Of a DNA stretch of 64,000 bases, positions 1-8,274 are shown piece by piece. Made by a program: the position numbers and the translations under genes. Position 1 is the stretch's first letter, and each line of letters opens with the position of its first letter. The stretch covers positions 806,001-870,000 of the forward strand of contig CAVSLM010000001.1 of NCBI GenBank assembly GCA_963728895.1, given 5' to 3'. Source of the stretch: CAVSLM01 sp963728895. GTDB lineage: Bacteria; Pseudomonadota; Gammaproteobacteria; JBBQDK01. Under the pieces are notes generated by a model. It saw only the letters and a program-made list of their open reading frames with translations, had not been told where the DNA came from and made no database searches.

Positions 1-634
1 GCGCCTCCAGTACACCGTGCTTGGGCGCCAGGTCCAGATACATGGGAAGTGTCCCGAACTGCAGGTCCAGGTCGATGAGCGCCACGTTCGCGTGTACTGC
101 CAGCACGTGCGCGACGTTGGCGGCCAGCAGGCTCGCGCCCGAGCCGCCTTTGGCATTGACGAAGGCCAGCAGGCGCGTGCTGCCCGGCACGCGGCGGTCG
201 GCTTCGGCAACGACGAGCTGCAGTGCAGCGTCCAGCTCCGCGGGCACCAGGGGTAGCGCGAGGAAGTCGCGCGCGCCCGCCTGCATGGCGAGCCGCATGA
301 TCTGAGTCTCACCGGGTGGACCGGCCACCAGCACCGCCGGCCGATGCGCTTCCTCACGCAGGGTCAGGGCCTCCAACTCCTCGCGCCAGGCCCGGCTGAC
401 CACCAGGACCAGCAGGTCGGGCAGCGGCTCGACGCCATACAGCGGGTCGCTGTGGCCGTTGTTCATCACGCGGGTCGTGCTCGCGAGGCGCGCATGCGCT
501 GCCAGCTGGCTGGCGAGCAGCTCCACGGTTGCCTTGTCGCGGCCCGCCACCAGGGTGTGCAAGGTGCCCGGCTTGCGGCGATGCGCCTTGTGCGCAACGC
601 GCACCGGCTGGCTCTGCAGGGTTTCGTCGGTCAT
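1..634 (-). CDS. cpaE: Tad pilus assembly ATPase CpaE/TadZ (N-terminal part, runs off the window)
   Basis: CpaE/TadZ proteins are MinD/ParA-like ATPases that place the Tad pilus machine at its site in the cell. I translated 211 residues from ATG 634. The first ~150 residues look like a receiver-type fold (for example PDLLVLVVS around residue 72). A deviant Walker A motif KGGSGAS follows at residues 162-168, then LIDLDLQFGTLP. The start is supported by an ATGA overlap with the upstream TadE-like gene. It is the last gene of the Tad operon in view; the C-terminus and any CpaF lie left of base 1. Family call is firm; only the length is unknown. Confidence 0.88.
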   Translation of the reverse strand, partial: MTDETLQSQPVRVAHKAHRRKPGTLHTLVAGRDKATVELLASQLAAHARLASTTRVMNNGHSDPLYGVEPLPDLLVLVVSRAWREELEALTLREEAHRPAVLVAGPPGETQIMRLAMQAGARDFLALPLVPAELDAALQLVVAEADRRVPGSTRLLAFVNAKGGSGASLLAANVAHVLAVHANVALIDLDLQFGTLPMYLDLAPKHGVLEA

Positions 635-1119
635 GAGCTGGTACCGAAGCATTCGGCGGTGGCGCCGGAGGAGGATACACCCAGGCTCTCCCGCGGAAGC
701 GTGGTTGCGAAGGTGGGCGCAGGCACGAGTGGCTCCAGCACGGGGATCAGCGTTTGCAGCTGAAAGCCCGTGACCGATACCCGTACGTAGCGGATCTGCA
801 GTGCCTGTGCGATCGGATCGGCGAGCACGGTCCCGGTGCCAGAAAGATACTGTACGGAAAAATTCGCCGCCGTCAGTCCGGGCGCAACGGTGATCGCGGT
901 TCCGCCGGGAGAATCGAACGCCGCCACCCGGCGGATCGCCGAATGGTTGATGGGACAGATCGCCGCCACGCGCGCGCCGCGGCGGGTCGCCTCGTCCAGG
1001 GCATTCCAGACGAACAGCAGGCGGCCCATTTCGATGACCGCGAACAGCACGATGAAGAACACCGTGCCGACGACGGCGAACTCGACGGTCGTGGTTCCGC
1101 GGGCGCGCTTGCGCATCAC
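631..1119 (-). CDS. TadE-like minor pseudopilin
   Basis: This 162-residue protein has the TadE layout: a short basic N-terminus (MMRKRARGTTTVEFAVVGTV), one hydrophobic helix at about residues 13-32, then a periplasmic domain. The TTTVEF motif with its glutamate is typical of pseudopilins cut by the TadV prepilin peptidase. TadE-like proteins are minor components of the Flp/Tad pilus. It overlaps the next gene (cpaE) by ATGA and overlaps the preceding pseudopilin by 4 bases, so it is translated within the operon. A second, frameshifted TadE-like gene lies directly upstream, so this may be the only working copy of the pair. Confidence 0.85.
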   Translation of the reverse strand: MMRKRARGTTTVEFAVVGTVFFIVLFAVIEMGRLLFVWNALDEATRRGARVAAICPINHSAIRRVAAFDSPGGTAITVAPGLTAANFSVQYLSGTGTVLADPIAQALQIRYVRVSVTGFQLQTLIPVLEPLVPAPTFATTLPRESLGVSSSGATAECFGTSS

Positions 1120-1569
1120 AGCGCCCTCATCCGCACCGTCGCGCGCAGAGGAATGTTGACCGCCACCGAAGGGCCGAGGCCGAAGAGCTGCAGCTGGTTG
1201 CCGATCATCGGGCGGTAGATGTAGCTGGCACCTACGGCCACGTATCCCGGCTGAGGGCTGCTCACGGCGACATCGGCGGTGGTGAGACCGTCGATCAGCG
1301 GCGTTCCGCTACCCACCCTGTTGCCATAAACGACCAGGTTCTTGGCCTCGGTGATGGTCGAGGCCGACAGCGTGACCTGGCCGGTGGTGTTGGACAGCGG
1401 AGTACGACGCCACGTGTCGCGCGCCGTCGCGTACCGCCTTGGTAAGCGTGCTGTACTGATAGGACATGCGCCCGAGCTCGGCAGTCGCCAGCATCAACGC
1501 CATTAGCAGGGGCAGGGTGAGCGCGAGCTCGACCATGGCGAGACCCGATTGACGCGCAGGTGTACGCAT
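1116..1569 (-). pseudogene. TadE-like pseudopilin, frameshifted
   Basis: The first part reads MRTPARQSGLAMVELALTLP, a pseudopilin N-terminus with the MVEL motif and one membrane helix, and continues to about GARHVAS. The matching C-terminal part (LSNTTGQVTLSAS... to ...VRMRAL) is in another frame, so one base has been lost or gained at about 1395-1425. Both halves join into a normal TadE-like protein of ~150 residues. ATG 1569 is chosen; a GTG at 1581 is also in frame. It lies between the TadG-like gene and the intact TadE gene. True decay and a sequencing error cannot be told apart here. Confidence 0.72.
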
Positions 1570-1581
1570 GGCGGACTTCAC

Positions 1582-2869
1582 TCAGGAATCCTGGCTGTCC
1601 GGATCCTCGAACAGGATGATCCGGTAGACCGGGGAAGTGCCGGAAGGCGGAATGGGCGTCGGCGTCGGCACCACACCTGCTTCGCAGCCGTCCAGGAACT
1701 GCCCGTAGACGTCGGCGTCGTTGCCATGATGGCTGACCGGCTGCAGCACGAAGAAGCAGCCGAAGCCCAGCATCGGCACCGTGCCCGCCCCGTTGGTGGT
1801 GCCGCTGCAGTCGCCGATCGGAACCGCCAGGATGCGGCGGTCGAAGGCGCCGGTGCCGCCGTCTTCGATCGGCGTGTTGGTATAGCGCTGCGCCGCGAGG
1901 TCCGCCGCGTAGCGCTGGTAATCGTAGGTGAGATCGCCGGGCTGGGTGGTCCCACGCACGATCGGCGCGGTGTTGGCCGTGGTGATGACATCCGGCGGAA
2001 ACTCCCCGGCGCTGACCGGACCCGGTAGATACCGAATCGGGTGTTGAGCCCCTGGTAGACGGGACCGACGCCGTTCCCCGGCTGAGTCTGCACGCCCGTG
2101 GCGGGATCCGGCGTGATGCAGGCGTCGTAGCTGCCCGCCAGGCTTTCGCGCACCACGGCGTCGCCCGGCCCGGCATCCAGGCGGATGAGCTGGAAGTTGC
2201 CCGGTCCGACTTCCCAGTTGCCGTTGTTCCCGGAGCTGGTCTTTAATACCTCGACGGTGCCGACGGTGTAGCCATACATCACCGGAGGGTCGGCCTCGGG
2301 ATGGTGGTTGGACGGATCGCCGCACACCATCATCGGCGCGATGTTGCACACCGGGGGTGCGCCGGGACCGGTGGCGGCGCCGGCGCTCGGCCCGGATACG
2401 GCGGAGGCCGATACGCGCTTGTCGTTGAAGCCAACCACCTGCAAAAGGAAGGTGGTAAGCGGCACGCCGGTCACGCGCACGCGAACGTACTTCTCCGGGG
2501 TCGAGCCGGGCACGAACGGAATCAGGGTATTGGAGAACTGCACCGTTACCGTGCCGCCCGCGTCATCGCCGTGCCCAGGTATTCGCTGCCTGCACCCTGG
2601 ACGTTATTGGAAAGAGTGCTGCGGGCGTCGGCCTCGGCGTCGGTGATGTTGTGCGTGTCGTCCAGCGTCTTGGCCCCGCTCAATGCAGCAGCATCCACGG
2701 CGTTCTGCAGCCGCGCCTTGTTCAGCATGAGGTCCCCGGTGTCCATGGCGAGACCGGCCATGGCGATCAGCGCCACCAGGGCGATGGTGACCATGACCAT
2801 CAAGATGCCGCCCTGGCGTCCGATCGCCACGGGAGTGCCCGAAACCTTCCGGGCCCTGTCGGTCATCAT
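1582..2869 (-). pseudogene. TadG-like pilus assembly protein, two frameshifts
   Basis: The N-terminus from ATG 2869 (ATGA overlap with the lipoprotein gene) has a membrane helix (GGILMVMVTIALVALIAMAG) followed by DTGDLMLNKARLQNAVDAAALSGA. This is the N-terminal signature of TadG/Flp-associated proteins with a von Willebrand-like region. The reading frame changes at about 2560-2575 (before VQFSNTLIPF) and again at about 2025-2035 (before GEFPPDVITTANTAPIV), and the product ends at SQDS. Joined, it would be ~428 residues. The domain after the helix shows TadG-like VTVQFSNTLIPF and YVRVRVTGVPLTT strings. Two indels mean that as sequenced no full protein is made. Confidence 0.72.
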
Positions 2870-3132
2870 GGTGATCTGCCGACGTTGATATTGATCTGCG
2901 ACGGCAAGTCTTCGGGCTTCGCCACATCCTTCCGGTAGACTTCGAGCACCGCCTCGCCCTTGCGGCCGTCCAATCCGGTCGAGGTCTGATAGACCGAGTC
3001 GCCCGCCTGCGGGTTGTAGGTCTGGTTGCGGATCATCTGGCGTACCGAATCGCCGAAGTGCGCATCCTGTGTAGGCACCTGCGCGCATCCGGCAGCCGCC
3101 GCGCAGATCGCGACGAGAAGTGCCAGACGCAA
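2866..3132 (-). CDS. small Tad-locus lipoprotein
   Basis: An 88-residue protein with a lipoprotein signal: MRLALLVAICAAAAGC, lipobox cysteine at residue 16, then a short periplasmic domain (AHFGDSVRQMIRNQTYNP...). Small lipoproteins of this kind occur next to the secretin in Tad loci, where they may act as pilotin or outer-membrane partners; that role is inferred from position. The in-frame start is TTG 3132, with no clear ribosome site, so the true start is uncertain. The stop overlaps the ATG of the TadG-like gene. Confidence 0.65.
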   Translation of the reverse strand: MRLALLVAICAAAAGCAQVPTQDAHFGDSVRQMIRNQTYNPQAGDSVYQTSTGLDGRKGEAVLEVYRKDVAKPEDLPSQININVGRSP

Positions 3133-3159
3133 GCCGATGGGTTGGGAATGATCATGTCA

Positions 3160-4718
3160 TTACTCCACTTGGTGTCCGAAGCTGCCCTCTGCACCACCGC
3201 CGTCGACAGGGGGAACGGTGTCGCTGTGCCGGCCTTCCATCCGGCCAAGCAGATAGAACTCGGCGTCACCGGGTTCCACGAAGCCGTCGGTGGGGAGACG
3301 GACCAAGTCACGCGCAACGGGGCGTGCCAGGTGCGGGGTCACGAACATCACCAGCTCGGTCTGGCCCTTCTGGAATTCCTGGCTGCGGAACAGGGTCCCA
3401 GCACCGGCACGTCGCCCAGTCCGGGGAACTTGTTCACGGCTTCACGCAGATCCTCGCTGATCAGTCCCGCGATGCCGATGGTCTGGCCGTCGCCCACCTC
3501 GACGCTCGAGGCCGCGCTGCGCTTGGTCAGTGCGGGAATCAGGAAAGTCGACGGCGTATCCTGGGAGGTGATCAGGACGCTGTTGGGGCTGGTTAGCTCG
3601 CTCACGCTGATGTTGATCTTCAGGTTGATCTGTCCCGAGTTCAGCACTACCGGAATGAATTTGAGGCCCACACCGAATTCCTTGAACTCGATGGTGGTGC
3701 CGTTGTTGCCGTTGGGCACCGGGATGGGGAACTCGCCACCGGAGAGAAACTGCGCTTCCTGGCCGGTCAGGGTGGTAAGGGTCGGCTCGGCCAGTATCTT
3801 TGCCAGTCCGTGCTCCTGCGCCGCGTCCAGCGCCAGATTGAACAGGAGATCCTTGCTGAGAAAAGTCGCGAACAGTCCTTTGTCCTCGATGCTGAGATCG
3901 TTCGGCAGCACGGTGGTGATGTCGGGGCCTGTCGGGGAGATCGGTCCTCCCGTCATCGCCGGCACGAAGCGCTGCACGAAGCCCTTGAACTCGCCCGTGC
4001 CGGGATCGTACTGGGGCACGTCGATCAGTCGTCCGGGGAAGGTCGCGCCGCCGTTGACGCCGCCGATCTTCCAGTTGGAGTTGGCTCCGGTGGCGTTGAA
4101 CTTGGCGCTCAACGAACGCACCAGCGTGCGTGCCATCTCCGCCACTTTGACTTCCAGCATGACCTGCTGGGCACCGCCCACCTGCAGCAGGTTGAGCACC
4201 GGCGGATCCTTGGCCTTTCCGTCTCTCATGGCGAAGCTGCGCGCCAGCTGCACCGCCGACTCCATTTTCACCACGTCCGAGACTTGTCCGCTGAGCACCA
4301 CGATCCCCTGCGAGGAATGGACGTTGATGCTTTCTCCGGGCAGCAGCTGGTGGAGCTTTTCCTTCAGTCCGTCCAGGTCGTGGGTGACCTCGACGTCGAC
4401 GGTATCGATGAGGCGGTTGCTGCCGTCCCACAGCAGGACGTTGGTGGAGCCGAGGTTCTTTCCCACCACGTAAAGCTGGTCGGAATGCAGGATCAGGATG
4501 TCCGCCACTTCGGGGTTGCCTACCGACACCCGCTTCGCGGGACGGCTGATCTCGACCAGCCGCGATTTGTAGACCGGCACCTGCAGGACGCGGCTATTGC
4601 CGCCGGGTGAGTCATATGCAAGGGCGGCGGCCGCAGTCATGGCCAGCGTCAGTGCAGCGAACCATGCCGCGACGGTGTGCATCGCAACGGGTCTGTAGCT
4701 AAAGAGTGATTGGTTCAT
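3160..4718 (-). pseudogene. cpaC: Tad pilus secretin CpaC/RcpA, frameshifted near the C-terminus
   Basis: This is the outer-membrane secretin that lets the Flp pilus out. The N-terminus has a signal peptide, then a pilus/BON-type domain (EISRPAKRVSVGNPEVADILIL, GLKEKLHQLLPGESINVHSSQGIVVLSG). The secretin core follows (ILAEPTLTTLTGQEAQFLSGGEFPIPVP, GQTIGIAGLISEDL). At about 3390-3400 the frame breaks after FPGLGDVPVLG. The expected end (FRSQEFQKGQTELVMFVTPHLARPV...) continues in another frame to TAA at 3160. A single missing base explains it. As written, the protein ends ~60 residues early with a wrong tail, losing the last secretin strand region. Confidence 0.85.
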
Positions 4719-4801
4719 GACTCGTTCGCATCAACTGGGCGGCGTGAAGCTCGGCTTCCTGCGCGTGGCTTCTCCGCGTGCATGACGTGGCTCCAACGCC
4801 C

Positions 4802-5578
4802 TCAGAGCCCTGCTTTGGTCACCTTGACATCGGTTCCGCGAATCACCGTGACGGTGTTGGAAACAGTTCGCCCGGGCACGGGTGCTTTCGCGTGTGTGTG
4901 GACGGCCGCTTGCACCTTCATGGCCGAGTGGTCGAGCGGGTTGCGTAGCGTCAATTGCACGGTTCCCTCCTGCTGTGCCTTGACCAGCACCTCCGCCTGA
5001 GGCGGCGTCATTTCCAGCGTCACGGCACGCACGATCACCGGGTCGTTCTTGTCGGTGCTGGCCGTCTCGTCCACCGCGAGAACCTTGAGGTCCTGCAACA
5101 CGGTCTTCGCCTCGGCGCGATCACCTACACGACGGCTCGCCACCACGTCTACCCGATTGCCCGGCAGCACGAATCCTCCGACGCCGACCACGTCGTTCAC
5201 CCGCACGGTAATTGCGCGCATCTCGGGCTCGACGATGGCAGCCAGGGTGCTGCCACCGAGGTGCTCGGCTACGCGTTCTTTTATCAGGACCTCACCGGGG
5301 ACGAAGGTCTGCTTGGCGATCTTGCCTTCGACTTCCTGCGTGGAGCGGAACGCACCGCCCGGCACGGCCGCCGGCGGCATGTTGACCGTCTTGATGCGCG
5401 TTGCATCGATCTTGAAGCCGAACGGGATCTCCATGGCGGCGACCACGACCGGATTGTCGGCGTTCGCCTCCACGGCGGGCATGACCCGCGACTGCAGCCA
5501 GGTGTTGGCCACCCAGGCGGCACCGACTGCCAGAAGCAGCGAAACGAACACGAGGGTGACAGCTCTGCGCTTGATCAT
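4802..5578 (-). CDS. cpaB: Flp pilus assembly protein CpaB/RcpC
   Basis: A 258-residue protein with an N-terminal membrane anchor (residues ~6-24) and a periplasmic part typical of CpaB. The SAF-like domain includes PVVVAAMEIPFGFKIDATRI. The RcpC/CpaB domain includes MRAITVRVNDVVGVGGFVLPGNRVDVVASRR. CpaB links the secretin to the inner-membrane pilus machine. ATG 5578 overlaps the stop of the AAA+ ATPase by ATGA, and cpaC begins 83 bases downstream. The gene is intact, unlike the secretin after it. Confidence 0.92.
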   Translation of the reverse strand: MIKRRAVTLVFVSLLLAVGAAWVANTWLQSRVMPAVEANADNPVVVAAMEIPFGFKIDATRIKTVNMPPAAVPGGAFRSTQEVEGKIAKQTFVPGEVLIKERVAEHLGGSTLAAIVEPEMRAITVRVNDVVGVGGFVLPGNRVDVVASRRVGDRAEAKTVLQDLKVLAVDETASTDKNDPVIVRAVTLEMTPPQAEVLVKAQQEGTVQLTLRNPLDHSAMKVQAAVHTHAKAPVPGRTVSNTVTVIRGTDVKVTKAGL

Positions 5579-6939
5579 GACGGTTGACCTCCATCGGCGA
5601 ACCCGCCGCGCATGGGCGGAACGGGATCATCGAGCTTGACGAAATAGTTCTTCCACGCGGAGTGGATGCGCTCGTGCGTGATGGCGTGCGGCTCTCCCAG
5701 GTAGGCGGCCTCATCGCAGGCGAGGCCCAGTAGATCGCGCGGATGGCAGGGCAGGAGCGGGACGCGGTCCTGAAAATGCAGCTCGCCCAGCACGTAGTTG
5801 AGCACCTGCGCATCGAACCGCAGACCGCGTGCCGTACACTCCTGTCGCCAAATGCGCGCGTAGGCGTCCGGCTCCAGATAATCGAAGCGGATCTTGTAGC
5901 CCAGGCGACGCAGGAAGGCGGCGTCCGCGAGCTCCAACGGATTCTTGTTGGTCGAGAACACCAGCACCACATCGAACGGCACGGTGAAGTGCCGGCCCGC
6001 GCCGAGGCTGAGGTAGTCCCGCCGCTCCTCCATCGGTACGATCCAGCGGTTCAGGAGCTGCATGGGATCCATGCGCTGCCGGCCCAGGTCGTCGATGATG
6101 AACATGCCGTTGTTGGCCTTGGTCTGCAGCGGCACCTGGTGGATACGGGTCGCGGCGTCGTAGTGCAGATCGAGCATGTCCAGGGTCAGCTCGCCGCCGG
6201 TCACGATGGCCGGGCGTGCGCAACGGACGTAGCGCGGGTCGTGTCCCTGCTGGAGCAACAACGCCGGTGCGCCGGTATCCTGGTCGACGGCACGGTGCAG
6301 CAGGGGATCCAGGAGCTGGATGACCGTCTCGTTGACGCTGATGGCATGCGGAACCAGCACGGGTTCTCCGAGCAGACCGGCCAGGAGTCGGGTGATGTAG
6401 GTCTTGCCGGTACCGGCAGGCCCGTAGACGAAGATGGCGCGGCCCGAGTGCAGGGCGGGGCCGAGCTGATCCAGCAGCGCCTCGCCGATGACCACGCCGG
6501 AAAAGTGATCGTGCACCGCTGCGTGCGTCAACCGCGCGGTATGCACCGACTGCGTGCGTACTATCTCGGTGTACTGCGCCAGCGTCACCGGCGCGGCGCC
6601 CACATAGCCGCACCGGGCCAGGGCGTCCATGGCCGTCTGGCGACCGCGCTCCGTGAGCGCGTAGCGCAGCGCGCCCGTCGTGGCATCCGCGGGGCGCACC
6701 TCGACCCGCGCCTCGCGGCGCAGAAATTCGACCAGCTCCTCCAGCACCGCCCCGGCCAGCGCCGTGCGGCGCGCGAGCTGGTTCAGCGTCAGCACGCCGC
6801 CTTCGTGCAGCTGCTTGACGAGCAGGTCGGCGAGGAACAGCGCGGAAAGACCGGTTTCGGCCACGGTGCGTGGACGCGCCGGGCGGGGGGCGGCAAAGGC
6901 GTCCGATGCAGGGAATTCTTCGACGGAGGTACGGTCCAC
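5575..6939 (-). CDS. AAA+ ATPase of the Tad locus
   Basis: A 454-residue AAA+ ATPase. The N-terminal ~140 residues are a winged-helix-like region (LNQLARRTALAGAVLEELVEFLRRE). Walker A GPAGTGKT is at residues 173-180, a Walker B-like FIIDDLGRQRM follows, and there is a sensor asparagine in VVLVFSTNKNPLELAD. Proteins of this type recur in Tad loci but are not the CpaF motor; their job is unclear and may be chaperone-like. GTG 6939 is chosen because GAGGGG lies 9 bases upstream; GTG 6960 is an in-frame alternative. It overlaps the prepilin peptidase upstream if 6960 is used and overlaps cpaB by ATGA. Confidence 0.8.
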   Translation of the reverse strand: MDRTSVEEFPASDAFAAPRPARPRTVAETGLSALFLADLLVKQLHEGGVLTLNQLARRTALAGAVLEELVEFLRREARVEVRPADATTGALRYALTERGRQTAMDALARCGYVGAAPVTLAQYTEIVRTQSVHTARLTHAAVHDHFSGVVIGEALLDQLGPALHSGRAIFVYGPAGTGKTYITRLLAGLLGEPVLVPHAISVNETVIQLLDPLLHRAVDQDTGAPALLLQQGHDPRYVRCARPAIVTGGELTLDMLDLHYDAATRIHQVPLQTKANNGMFIIDDLGRQRMDPMQLLNRWIVPMEERRDYLSLGAGRHFTVPFDVVLVFSTNKNPLELADAAFLRRLGYKIRFDYLEPDAYARIWRQECTARGLRFDAQVLNYVLGELHFQDRVPLLPCHPRDLLGLACDEAAYLGEPHAITHERIHSAWKNYFVKLDDPVPPMRGGFADGGQPS

Positions 6940-6952
6940 GGTGCAGTTCCCC

Positions 6953-7486
6953 TCACGCACCCGCAGTCCCGGCGGACCACCACAGTGCCAGCAGGGTGCC
7001 GCAGGCGATGGCGGCGGCATAGGGGAAACGCGCGGCGGCGGCCTCCGTCGGAAGCGGTGGCACGTAACCCAGATTGCCGGTAACCAGCAGGCATTTCAGC
7101 GTCGAGCCGTAGCGGGCGAGCACCGGACGAAACCCGCCGCGGGAAACCAGCACCGCGACCGCCAGCACGCCGCCGGCGATCAGCGTCAGGGCGGCTGCCA
7201 CCAGCACCAGACGCGGGCCCAGGAAGGCGCCCACTGTCATCATGAGCTTGACATCCCCCGCGCCCATCCCGCGCAGCAGCCAGGCGGGCAGGAACAGCAC
7301 CAGCGCCAGCCCGGCGCCTTCCAGGCCCGATAGCAGTCCGGTTACGCCTGCTGTCAGCACCTGTAGGAGCAGGCCCGTCGCCAGGCCGCCCAGGCTCAGC
7401 CAGTTCGGTATGCGGTGGTGGCGCAGGTCCGACCAACTGGCCACCGTGACCACAGCAATGATCAGGCTGGCATTTGCTGCGAGAAT
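6953..7486 (-). CDS. cpaA: prepilin peptidase CpaA/TadV (A24 family)
   Basis: An inner-membrane aspartic protease that cuts the Flp pilin and the TadE/G pseudopilins. Visible signatures are WSDLRHHRIPNWL, with the first catalytic aspartate, and GMGAGDVKL (GxGD), with the second, in a strongly hydrophobic protein of about five or six helices. The 5' end is not secure: no ATG is in frame before the first helix. In-frame candidates are ATT 7486, ATC 7510, or GTG 7453, which would cut into helix 1. An out-of-frame ATG at 7500 would fit if one base were missing. Bounds given use ATT 7486. Confidence 0.82.
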   Translation of the reverse strand: MLAANASLIIAVVTVASWSDLRHHRIPNWLSLGGLATGLLLQVLTAGVTGLLSGLEGAGLALVLFLPAWLLRGMGAGDVKLMMTVGAFLGPRLVLVAAALTLIAGGVLAVAVLVSRGGFRPVLARYGSTLKCLLVTGNLGYVPPLPTEAAAARFPYAAAIACGTLLALWWSAGTAGA

Positions 7487-7528
7487 GGGGAAGAGGTCAT
7501 TGGTGATGTGCTCACATCCGGAACGGGT

Positions 7529-7548
7529 GGGCGGGCTGCTGCCCGCCC
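7529..7548 (-). terminator. GC hairpin between pilin and prepilin peptidase genes
   Basis: GGGCGGGC pairs perfectly with GCCCGCCC around a TGCT loop, 34 bases after the pilin stop. There is no U-run, so it is more likely an RNA-stabilising or partial-termination stem that would leave pilin mRNA in excess over the rest of the operon. The function is inferred. Confidence 0.35.
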
Positions 7549-7581
7549 GTTCCCGTATTGCCTGACGGTCGTCGCCCCCTG

Positions 7582-7755
7582 CTATCCGAGGATGTCCGCG
7601 ATCGCTTGGATCTTGGTGGCGACATTGGTACCGAGGTTGGTGAATGCCAGAACGGCTCCCAACGTGATCAGCGTTCCGGCAACGGCATACTCGACCATGG
7701 TCAGGCCTTCCTCTTCGCGCAGGAACGCCTGCAGCTTCTTGGTGAACGTGCTCAT
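7582..7755 (-). CDS. flp: Flp/Fap-type major pilin
   Basis: A 57-residue type IVb prepilin: a short charged leader ending EEEG, then LTMVEYAVAGTLITLGAVLA. Cleavage is expected after Gly17, giving the usual glutamate at +5 and tyrosine at +6 of the mature pilin. The helix is followed by a short tail ending AIADILG. The start ATG 7755 has a good ribosome site, AGGAGA, 7 bases upstream. It is the first gene of the Tad operon; a GC hairpin separates it from the peptidase gene. The short length and position fit the main pilus subunit. Confidence 0.93.
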   Translation of the reverse strand: MSTFTKKLQAFLREEEGLTMVEYAVAGTLITLGAVLAFTNLGTNVATKIQAIADILG

Positions 7756-8274
7756 GTTTCATCTCCTCTGTTGAACGATTTGTCTGCTTCGGGGATTCCG
7801 CGGACCGGACGCCGGCCGCGCAGACGCACTTGTCCCGAAACTTCGTGCTTCCGCACGGCCCGTGAACCTTGCGGCGTCTTGACCGGTGGAGCGGCGTTCC
7901 CGCTGACTCCCCCGCATGCCCTTTATCCGCTTGTCAGGGCGCCGGGGCAGGGAATCGCTTGCACAACGGTGGTAATTCCTTGCAGGTGCAGTTTCCGTGC
8001 GGCCGGACGAAGGGCCACCGGCTTTCCCCTTCCCACAGTGGGTAACTACCTGTAGGAGCGTCGCTCCCGGCGGCGCGATGGCGGCCCGCAGGGCCGCGCT
8101 CGACTCATGTGGGGTCGGGGCGGCGGCGCGATTGCGGCCCTGATTGAACGGGAAGGGCAGTTCGCGAGCAAAGCGCCGACACGGTCGTCCGGCACAAGGC
8201 ACAGCTCAGGGAGAGTCGTGTGGGACGGTGGCCGCCCGGGCGCAGCGCCGGCAGCCGGGGTGTTCGGCCGTGGC
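7756..8274. other. intergenic region between flp and the AraC-type regulator gene
   Basis: About 520 bases without a convincing gene. It must hold the flp promoter, but I see no clear sigma-70 or sigma-54 elements. A REP-like repeat sits at 8051-8140. Confidence 0.6.
8051..8140. repeat. REP-like palindromic repeat unit
   Basis: Two stems are visible: GGAGCG-T-CGCTCC at 8055-8067 and GCGGCCC-GCA-GGGCCGC at 8081-8097. A 20-base string at 8068-8087 recurs with one mismatch at 8121-8140. The TGTAGGAGCG opening resembles REP elements common in gammaproteobacteria. Confidence 0.55.

Noticed and set aside
3058..4473. 471-codon plus-strand frame across the secretin gene
   Set aside because: Antisense shadow of CpaC; no motif support.
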